Of a stretch of 11,483 nt of DNA, positions 6,422 through 11,483 are shown in pieces; position 1 is the stretch's first letter; each line of letters opens with the position of its first letter. A program made the translations under genes and the position numbers. Below the pieces are notes generated by a model, which saw only the letters and a program-made list of their open reading frames with translations, had not been told where the DNA came from and did no database searches. Source of the stretch: Paracoccaceae bacterium (lineage in GTDB: Bacteria; Pseudomonadota; Alphaproteobacteria; Rhodobacterales; Rhodobacteraceae); assembly GCA_026982275.1 (NCBI GenBank), contig JALSHK010000396.1, positions 1-11,483 of the forward strand. Direction: 5' to 3'.

Positions 6422-7794
6422 GTGGAGACCTTTACCCAAGTTATCATTCCGGCTGCCTGATGGGATAGCATATGACAGTGAAAAACCCAATCCCCGGGGT
6501 TGCTGGCGATAAAGGCTATTTCGCGCCGCTCCTGCCGCTCTATCAGGATGGTGTCGCGCAGGGGACCAAAGCTGCCATCGGCAAAAACCTCCTGAAAATG
6601 CATGCCGTGCAGGTGCATGGCATGGGCAAAAGCAGTATCGTTAATGATCGGGATGCGCAGGATTTCTCCGAGCTTTACCTCGGCCAGGGCTTCATCCGGT
6701 AATCCGGCCACGCCGTTCAATGTCCATATCTGGCCATTCTGTATTAGCTCTTCCGCCGACATCTGCTTGCCCTTGTATATGCCGGTTTCCAGCCCGCCCA
6801 TCGCCCCGCCTTCCATATTCAGCGGTGCGGTCCTGGCCCCCTCCAGCGAGGTGAGCCGCACAATCGGATTGGCGGGCAGGGCGGGGATATTCCCGCGCGG
6901 TGCAAGGCTGGCTTGCCCCGTGATCTTCAGGCTGGCCAGCGCGATATTCTGCTCGCGGCCAATAAAGCCGATCATCGCCTCTTCGCCCGCTTCGCCGGTG
7001 ATATCCACAATCACATCGGCACGCTGCGCCGGGCCAAGGGTGAGCATTTCGGCAGGGGTCGGCTCGTCCAGCGGCATGCCGTCCAGCGCCACGACCATGC
7101 CTTCCATCCCGACCATTGCCAGCCGCATCACGCGGTCTGTGGCCACGCAGATAAAGCGCAAGCGCAGCCGCTGGTTTTGCTTCACCTCGGTGAGCGCGGG
7201 ATTAAGGCTGGCCTTGAGGAAATTCCCCAGCCTTCCTGCATGGGACCAATCATGGATCTGGCTGAAATCAGGGTCGATCTGGGCGTCTTGGCCCAGCCGC
7301 CAGTCATCCACCACCACGGTGATATCGTGATCCACCTCGGGCGGGTTATCCTCCTCCACGATCAGGGCACCATATAGCCCGCGCGAGATCTGCTCGGTGG
7401 TGTTATAATGGGAATGATACCAATAGGTGCCCGCATCGGGCACTTCGAAATCATATAGAAATTCCCCTCCGGGTTGCACCGCGTCCTGCGTCACACCGGG
7501 CACCCCGTCCATGGCGTTTTCGATGCGGATACCGTGCCAGTGGATCGTGGTCGGCTCTTCTAGCGAATTGACCAGTCTGCGCGCAATGCGTGCCCCCTGG
7601 GCTACGCGGATTTCGGGGCCGGGGACGCCACCGTTATAGCCCCAAATCTGCGTATCCGGATATTCATCCGACACCAGAGACACCGCGCCGGGGCGGGCCT
7701 CAAGCAATTCCTCATCCTCGCGGGCAAAGCTGATTTTGGGCAAAACCGCCAGCGCCGAAGCGCTAGCCAGTAAAGATCGCCGGGTGAGATTCAT
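6418..7794 (-). CDS. Tat-exported multicopper oxidase (CueO/CopA/laccase-like)
   Basis: 458 residues. The N terminus is a twin-arginine signal (TRRSLLA, 4-10, then a hydrophobic stretch, probable cleavage after Ala24 in SFA), so the enzyme is exported folded to the periplasm. Three cupredoxin domains lie at about 35-147, 155-295 and 310-458. All copper ligands are visible: HWH (85-87), HSH (127-129), HAMHLH (391-396) and HCHMLSHQAAGM (439-450). Type 1 copper is held by H391, C440, H445 and M450, with Met as axial ligand. The family couples one-electron oxidation of Cu(I) or phenolics to reduction of O2 to water. The protein is shorter than CueO, and in the region of its Met-rich insert has only a modest Met-containing segment (327-345), so Cu(I) is a likely but unproven substrate. 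ATG 7794 has GGAG at 7807-7804. The cytochrome c gene overlaps its stop by four bases. No copper regulator or efflux pump is adjacent. Confidence 0.94.
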   Translation of the reverse strand: MNLTRRSLLASASALAVLPKISFAREDEELLEARPGAVSLVSDEYPDTQIWGYNGGVPGPEIRVAQGARIARRLVNSLEEPTTIHWHGIRIENAMDGVPGVTQDAVQPGGEFLYDFEVPDAGTYWYHSHYNTTEQISRGLYGALIVEEDNPPEVDHDITVVVDDWRLGQDAQIDPDFSQIHDWSHAGRLGNFLKASLNPALTEVKQNQRLRLRFICVATDRVMRLAMVGMEGMVVALDGMPLDEPTPAEMLTLGPAQRADVIVDITGEAGEEAMIGFIGREQNIALASLKITGQASLAPRGNIPALPANPIVRLTSLEGARTAPLNMEGGAMGGLETGIYKGKQMSAEELIQNGQIWTLNGVAGLPDEALAEVKLGEILRIPIINDTAFAHAMHLHGMHFQEVFADGSFGPLRDTILIERQERREIAFIASNPGDWVFHCHMLSHQAAGMITWVKVST

Positions 7795-7830
7795 GATGGG
7801 TCGCTCCGCTAGTTAGGCATTTTAGCAAAG

Positions 7831-7874
7831 CTATGCCGAGCATAGGCCGGTTTCAATGATTTCTGTCAAAGAAA
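7831..7874 (-). promoter_or_regulatory. Candidate regulated promoter of the oxidase-cytochrome operon, with two palindromes
   Basis: On the minus strand a perfect TTGACA lies at 7869-7864 and TATGCT (four of six) at 7844-7839, with a 19-base spacer. That spacing is longer than the usual 17 and is typical of promoters activated by MerR-family regulators such as CueR. The spacer does not show the CueR-type CCTTCC/GGAAGG dyad. A palindrome with 5-bp arms, TTTCT-N5-AGAAA (7860-7874), covers the -35; another with 6-bp arms, CTATGC-N3-GCATAG (7831-7845), covers the -10 and start region. The second dyad could instead act as a weak hairpin after prfC. Confidence 0.45.
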
Positions 7875-7878
7875 AGGC

Positions 7879-9474
7879 TCAGGTCTGCATTTCCTTGGTG
7901 GCGGTCAGATTCAGATCAGGGTAATCGCGCTCCACCCGGTCGATATCCCATTGTAATCGCGTGAGAAATACCGGGTCACCGTCATGGTCGGTCGCGCATT
8001 GCCCCTTGTTCGCATTCACGAAATTGTCAACCGCGCCCTGATCGCCATTGATCCAGCGGGCGGATTGATATTGCGTGGCCTCAAAGCGTACCGGTAGCCC
8101 GTATTCCAGTTCGATCCGGCTGGCCAGCACCTCGAATTGCAAGGCCCCCACCACGCCGACAATCCAGCCGGAACCGATCATCGGCTTGAAAACCTTGCTC
8201 GCGCCTTCTTCGGCAAATTGCATGAGCGCCTTTTCCAGATGCTTGGATTTAAGCGGGTCCAGCGCGCGAACGCTTTGCAAAAGCTCCGGCGCAAAGCTCG
8301 GAATGCCGGTGAAGCGGATGGCCTCGCCCTCGGTCAGGCTATCGCCGATGCGCAGCTGGCCATGATTGGGAATCCCCATAATATCACCGGCCCACGCATC
8401 CTCGGCCAGCTCGCGATCATTGGCGAGGAAAAGCACGGGATTGGAAATCGCCATCTGCTTGCCAGAGCGAATATGCTTGAGCTTCATGCCGCGCTTGAAA
8501 TGCCCCGAGCAGAGCCGCACAAAGGCCACGCGGTCGCGGTGCTTGGGGTCCATATTCGCCTGAACCTTGAAGACAAAGCCGGAAACCTTTGATTCAGCGG
8601 GAGAAATATTTCTCGGCGTGCCGGGTCGCATTTGCGGTTCGGGGCCGTAATTCGCAATGCCGTCCATCAACTCCTGCACCCCGAAGGAATTGATCGCCGA
8701 GCCAAACCAGATGGGGGTTTGCGTGCCTTCAAGAAAGGCCTCGCGGCTGAAGGCGGGCATCAGCTCGCGCACCATCTCCAGATCCTCGCGCAGCTTTTCC
8801 AGCAGCTCGGGGGGCACATGCTCTTCAATAGCCGGATCGTCCAGGCCATTGATTTCAATGCTTTCGGCGACTACATTGCGATCCGCGCGGTCCATTAATT
8901 GCAGCCGGTCATTCAGGATATCATAACAGCCGATAAATTCACGGCCCACCCCGATAGGCCATGTGATCGGGGCGACATCGATCGCGAGGTTTTCCTGAAT
9001 TTCATCGATAATATCAAGGATATCACGACTTTCGCGGTCCATCTTGTTACAAAAGGTCAGGATCGGCAAATCCCTCAGACGGCACACCTCGAACAGTTTC
9101 TGGGTCTGGCTCTCCACGCCCTTCGCGCCGTCGATCACCATGATGGCGGCATCTACGGCGGTGAGGGTGCGGTAGGTATCCTCGGAAAAATCCGAGTGGC
9201 CGGGGGTATCTACAAGGTTGAACCAGAAGTCCTTGAATTCAAACGACATCGCCGAGGCGGATACCGAAATGCCCCGATCCTTTTCCATCTGCATGAAATC
9301 GGAGCGCGAGCGGCGGGCATCGCCCTTGGCCCGCACTTGGCCTGCCATCTGGATCGCGCCGCCAAATAGCAGGAATTTCTCGGTCAGGGTGGTTTTGCCG
9401 GCATCGGGGTGCGAGATGATGGCAAAGGTGCGGCGGCGCGCAATTTCGCGCGGAAGGGGGGCGATATCTGTCAT
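7879..9474 (-). CDS. prfC: Peptide chain release factor 3 (translational GTPase)
   Basis: 531 residues from the ATG at 9474, close to the 529 of E. coli RF3. It is a cytoplasmic GTPase that speeds recycling of RF1/RF2 from the ribosome after termination. The G domain shows SHPDAGKTT (21-29, P-loop), RGIS (67-70, switch I), DTPGHSD (89-95, G3) and NKMD (143-146, G4). The remainder is continuous with RF3-like domains II and III. The start MTDIAPLPREIARRRTFAII matches the family; an alternative TTG at 9513 would add 13 unlike residues. There is no Shine-Dalgarno in front of the chosen ATG; the mRNA there is pyrimidine rich. A promoter-like pair ends only seven bases upstream, so translation may be leaderless. 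The oxidase operon begins 84 bases downstream on the same strand, so read-through is possible. All motifs are intact. Confidence 0.95.
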   Translation of the reverse strand: MTDIAPLPREIARRRTFAIISHPDAGKTTLTEKFLLFGGAIQMAGQVRAKGDARRSRSDFMQMEKDRGISVSASAMSFEFKDFWFNLVDTPGHSDFSEDTYRTLTAVDAAIMVIDGAKGVESQTQKLFEVCRLRDLPILTFCNKMDRESRDILDIIDEIQENLAIDVAPITWPIGVGREFIGCYDILNDRLQLMDRADRNVVAESIEINGLDDPAIEEHVPPELLEKLREDLEMVRELMPAFSREAFLEGTQTPIWFGSAINSFGVQELMDGIANYGPEPQMRPGTPRNISPAESKVSGFVFKVQANMDPKHRDRVAFVRLCSGHFKRGMKLKHIRSGKQMAISNPVLFLANDRELAEDAWAGDIMGIPNHGQLRIGDSLTEGEAIRFTGIPSFAPELLQSVRALDPLKSKHLEKALMQFAEEGASKVFKPMIGSGWIVGVVGALQFEVLASRIELEYGLPVRFEATQYQSARWINGDQGAVDNFVNANKGQCATDHDGDPVFLTRLQWDIDRVERDYPDLNLTATKEMQT

Positions 9475-9481
9475 GGGGGCG

Positions 9482-9510
9482 GGTATAGAGGAGGTCGTGC
9501 GCGAGGGCAA
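9482..9510 (-). promoter_or_regulatory. Candidate promoter of prfC giving a leaderless mRNA
   Basis: On the minus strand TTGCCC (9510-9505, four of six) and TATACC (9487-9482, four of six) are separated by exactly 17 bases. The -10 ends seven bases before the A of the prfC ATG (9474), so the expected transcription start is at or within a base or two of the start codon. This explains the missing ribosome binding site. Confidence 0.45.
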
Positions 9511-9600
9511 CAACGGGTGCGGCGCGTCAGGCGTGGTATTTGTGGATACGGTTACGTCCGCGCCGCGCTTTAGCCTTTGCGGGCCTTGCCGGTGTAGACC

Positions 9601-9710
9601 GCCGAGCGAAGCGAGGCCACGCCCAACGGGCGGCGGTTTGTTGCGCCAGCAACAGGACGTCCGGCGGGCGGGAGGGCTTGCTTTGTCCTTGGCGCTCCGA
9701 ATTGGCTGGG
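9601..9710. repeat. Hairpin-rich intergenic element, possibly a dispersed repeat
   Basis: The intergenic region 9475-9743 holds, besides the prfC promoter, a GC-rich stretch with two adjacent perfect stem-loops: CGCCC-AAC-GGGCG (9620-9632) and TGTTGC-N4-GCAACA (9639-9654). It starts with a GAGCGAAGCGAGG run (9604-9616) and ends in GGCGGGCGGGAGGG (9663-9676). The layout resembles intergenic repeats common in roseobacter genomes, from memory and not verified here. One frame through it is open but has no start codon, and I see no protein signature. A weak promoter-like pair for the next gene, TTGGCG (9689-9694) and TAGGCT (9712-9717), lies at its edge. Confidence 0.4.
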
Positions 9711-9743
9711 ATAGGCTGGGGGAAATGGAATCAGGAGAAAATT

Positions 9744-10523
9744 ATGGATCTGGGTATCAAAGGCAAAACCGCGATTGTTTGTGCGGCATCCAAGGGCTTG
9801 GGGCGCGGCTGCGCCGAGGCGCTGGCAGAAGCGGGTGTGGATCTGGTGATCAATGCGCGCAGCCAAGGGCCGCTGGAGCAGGCCGCACAAGAGATTGCCG
9901 AGAAATACGGCGTGCAGGTAACCGCCGTGGCGGCGGATATTTCTACCGAAGAAGGCCGCGCCAAGGTTTTGGCGGCGATGCCCAGCCCTGATATTCTGGT
10001 GAATAATGCCGGTGGCCCACCTCCGGGCATGTGGCATGATTGGGAGCGCGAGGATTTCATCAAGGCGCTGGATGCCAATATGCTGGCCCCGATTGCCATG
10101 ATGAAGGCGGTGCTGCCTGCGATGATGGATCGCGGCTGGGGCAGGGTGGTGAATATCACCTCGCAATCGGTGAAATCTCCCATTGCCGTGCTGGGGCTTT
10201 CCAATTCGGCCCGCGCGGGGCTGACGGGCTATGTGGGCGGCACCAGCCGGCAGGTGGCGGGCAGCGGTGTGAATATCAACAACCTGTTGCCCGGCATTCA
10301 TGCCACGGATCGCGCGATCAGCCTTGATCAGGGGGTGGCCAAAGCAGAAGGCATCAGCATGGAGGCGGCCAGGGCGCAGCGCGCGGCGACCATCCCTGCC
10401 GGGCGCTATGGCACGGCCGAAGAATTCGGCGCGATGTGTGCGTTTTTATGCTCTGAAAAGGCCGGATTTATTGTCGGGCAAAATATCCTGCTCGATGGGG
10501 GTGCGGTGAATGCTACGCTATAG
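9744..10523 (+). CDS. SDR-fold oxidoreductase with non-canonical active site (FabG-like)
   Basis: 259 residues with a Rossmann fold of the short-chain dehydrogenase/reductase superfamily. The nucleotide site reads CAASKGLGRG (13-22), where the usual first Gly of TGxxxGxG is Ala. NNAG is at 87-90, the strand RVVNITSQS with Ser140 region at 134-142, and the C-terminal GQNILLDGGAV at 245-254 is typical. The catalytic YxxxK is absent: the equivalent stretch reads GLSNSARAGL (151-160), with Leu and Ala/Arg in place of Tyr and Lys. This fits the FabG-like SDR subgroup known to lack the full catalytic tetrad, so substrate and even catalysis are uncertain. The ATG at 9744 is set by AGGAG at 9733-9737, six bases away; the frame is open further upstream but runs through the intergenic repeat. 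The next gene begins 20 bases after the stop, so this is probably the first gene of a three-gene operon. Confidence 0.88.
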   Translation: MDLGIKGKTAIVCAASKGLGRGCAEALAEAGVDLVINARSQGPLEQAAQEIAEKYGVQVTAVAADISTEEGRAKVLAAMPSPDILVNNAGGPPPGMWHDWEREDFIKALDANMLAPIAMMKAVLPAMMDRGWGRVVNITSQSVKSPIAVLGLSNSARAGLTGYVGGTSRQVAGSGVNINNLLPGIHATDRAISLDQGVAKAEGISMEAARAQRAATIPAGRYGTAEEFGAMCAFLCSEKAGFIVGQNILLDGGAVNATL

Positions 10524-10543
10524 TTTTGTTGCAGAGGGCTTGA

Positions 10544-10903
10544 ATGGCTGAGGATAGAGGCAGGTTTTTGTCGCCCCGCTGGTATGGGCAATTGATGCGC
10601 GGGCAGTTTTCGTTCGGGGATACATTTTTTGCCGGCATGTTTGGTCCGGCTTTTGTGCTGGTGCCGGTCGGTTTTTCGATCGCGGCGCTTCTGGCGGTGA
10701 GCGCACCGGCTTATATCGAGCTTGCGGTCTTTGTGATGACACTGGTTTATGCGCTGCATTTCACGGCGGTTTTGCCGGCGGTTTTCAAAACCGGCGTGAA
10801 GGCCAGAGCGGTAGGCGGCTGGCGGTGGTTCGGCATTTTGCTGGCGATCATTGCTACCGGCGCGCTATGGATTTCGGCCTATAAATTTTACGGCGCCCTT
10901 TGA
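10544..10903 (+). CDS. Small three-helix inner-membrane protein, unknown function
   Basis: 119 residues; I do not recognise a family. A short basic N terminus (MAEDRGRFLSPRWYGQLMRG) precedes three hydrophobic segments at about 28-52, 57-80 and 93-113, separated by short loops; the second loop (82-92) contains Lys/Arg residues (FKTGVKARAVGGWR). By the positive-inside rule the loop 81-95 is probably cytoplasmic. No signal peptide cleavage site, Cys pair or catalytic motif is visible. The ATG has GAGGG at 10534-10538, five bases away. The gene follows the SDR by 20 bases, and its TGA stop overlaps the TTG start of the DNA alkylation repair gene, so all three are probably cotranscribed. The strongly coding-like composition and operon position support a real gene; a role cannot be inferred from neighbours alone. 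Confidence 0.8.
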   Translation: MAEDRGRFLSPRWYGQLMRGQFSFGDTFFAGMFGPAFVLVPVGFSIAALLAVSAPAYIELAVFVMTLVYALHFTAVLPAVFKTGVKARAVGGWRWFGILLAIIATGALWISAYKFYGAL

Positions 10904-11483
10904 GCGGTTTCAGCCTGAAAGACCAGCTTTTCAACGAGGGCAAGCTTCGCTATCTGGCGGGGCTGTTTGGTAATAGCCTTGATCAGGCGCGCTTTGTGCG
11001 CGAGGTGATGGCCAGGCTGCCCGAGCTGGAGCTGAAGGCGCGGATTGCGCATATTTCAGAGGTGCTGGCCGCGCATTTGCCTGATGATTTCTCCGAGGCC
11101 GTCAAGGTTATCGAAGCCGCCTTGCCGCCGCCGCTGGACCCGAGCAGGCTGGATGGTGATTTTGGTGATTTCATATTCTCGCCATTGGGGGCTTTTGTCG
11201 CCGATCATGGGCTTGAGACACCGGAGCTGGCCTTGCCCCTGCTCAAGGAAATCACCAAACGGTTTTCGGTGGAATTCGATATCCGTCATTTTTTGAATGC
11301 CGATCCCGAAGCGGTGATGCAGGTGCTGCATTCATGGGCGGAGGATGAAAATTACCATGTCCGGCGTTTGGTCAGCGAAGGCACGCGGCCGGTTTTGCCC
11401 TGGGGGGTGAAGGTGGGTCTTTCGGTGCAGGAGCCGATCGGGCTGCTGGACAAGCTATACCATGACAAAGCGCGCTTTGTGAC
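10900..11483 (+). CDS. DNA alkylation repair protein (AlkC/AlkD-type HEAT-like), 3' truncated
   Basis: About 194 residues are present before the window ends; the family is usually roughly 220-380 residues. The protein is all helical in appearance, with repeated amphipathic segments (ELELKARIAHISEVLAAHL, ELALPLLKEITKRF) and the signature HVRRLVSEGTRPVLPW (153-168). That signature is shared by AlkC-type glycosylases, which remove N3- and N7-alkylpurines with a HEAT-like repeat fold. The start is a TTG at 10900-10902 that overlaps the upstream TGA (TTGA). The frame has a stop at 10882-10884, leaving no ATG or GTG upstream, and the next in-frame GTG/ATG (11005-11010 region) would delete the conserved N terminus (FSLKDQLFNEGKLRYLAGLF). 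The overlap implies translational coupling to the membrane protein. No ada-type regulator or other alkylation repair gene is in view. The C terminus, with possible extra domains, lies outside. Confidence 0.85.
   Translation, partial: MSGFSLKDQLFNEGKLRYLAGLFGNSLDQARFVREVMARLPELELKARIAHISEVLAAHLPDDFSEAVKVIEAALPPPLDPSRLDGDFGDFIFSPLGAFVADHGLETPELALPLLKEITKRFSVEFDIRHFLNADPEAVMQVLHSWAEDENYHVRRLVSEGTRPVLPWGVKVGLSVQEPIGLLDKLYHDKARFV

Noticed and set aside
6472..7639. Plus-strand open frames opposite the multicopper oxidase
   Set aside because: They are antisense to all of the conserved copper-binding motifs and have no family resemblance.
7831..7845. The 6-bp-arm palindrome as a terminator of prfC
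   Set aside because: The stem has only six pairs with half A/T and the following T-run is short and broken; an operator role is at least as likely, so no terminator was called.
9540..9743. In-frame upstream extension of the SDR protein
   Set aside because: The extension is Arg/Ala-rich sequence read through the hairpin element; a good AGGAG and the typical MDLGIKGKTA start are at 9744.

Overview
The window looks like chromosomal DNA of a moderately GC-rich alphaproteobacterium, most likely of the order Rhodobacterales (roseobacter/Rhodobacter group). The basis is inference: the order birA-coaX-rnj, the alphaproteobacterial style of the ferredoxin-NADP reductase and the protein sequences themselves all fit that group. 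No tRNA, rRNA, CRISPR array, insertion sequence or phage gene is visible. Coding density is high and the largest gene-free stretch is about 270 bases (9475-9743).

Layout. Bases 1-2840 (+) hold a tight block: the 3' end of birA (biotin-protein ligase), coaX (type III pantothenate kinase) and rnj (ribonuclease J). coaX follows birA by 13 bases and shares one base with rnj (TAATG). A DEAD-box RNA helicase with a very long disordered tail (2932-4920, -) converges on rnj, and the two share a bidirectional hairpin terminator at 2839-2873. The helicase is divergent from fpr (ferredoxin/flavodoxin-NADP reductase, 5129-5920, +) across a 208-base region with leader structures and promoter-like sites.

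A minus-strand block follows: a membrane-anchored c-type cytochrome (5960-6421) and a Tat-exported multicopper oxidase (6418-7794), coupled by an ATGA overlap with the oxidase first. Upstream of them (in transcription order) is prfC, peptide chain release factor 3 (7879-9474). A perfect TTGACA hexamer and two short palindromes sit between prfC and the oxidase, so the oxidase-cytochrome pair probably has its own regulated promoter. prfC appears to have a promoter so close to its ATG that its mRNA may be leaderless.

The 269 bases between prfC and the next genes contain a GC-rich, hairpin-rich stretch resembling a dispersed intergenic repeat. Then come a plus-strand SDR-fold protein lacking the canonical catalytic Tyr/Lys (9744-10523), a small three-helix membrane protein of unknown function (10544-10903), and the 5' part of a DNA alkylation repair protein (10900 to the window end) that starts at TTG inside the previous stop codon.

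Most of the window is ordinary core-genome content. The parts that deserve a second look are the oxidase-cytochrome pair and its promoter, the repetitive helicase tail and its leader, the probable leaderless prfC, the intergenic repeat-like element, and the SDR/membrane-protein/alkylation-repair operon. I do not see a clearly new multi-gene defence or mobile system.
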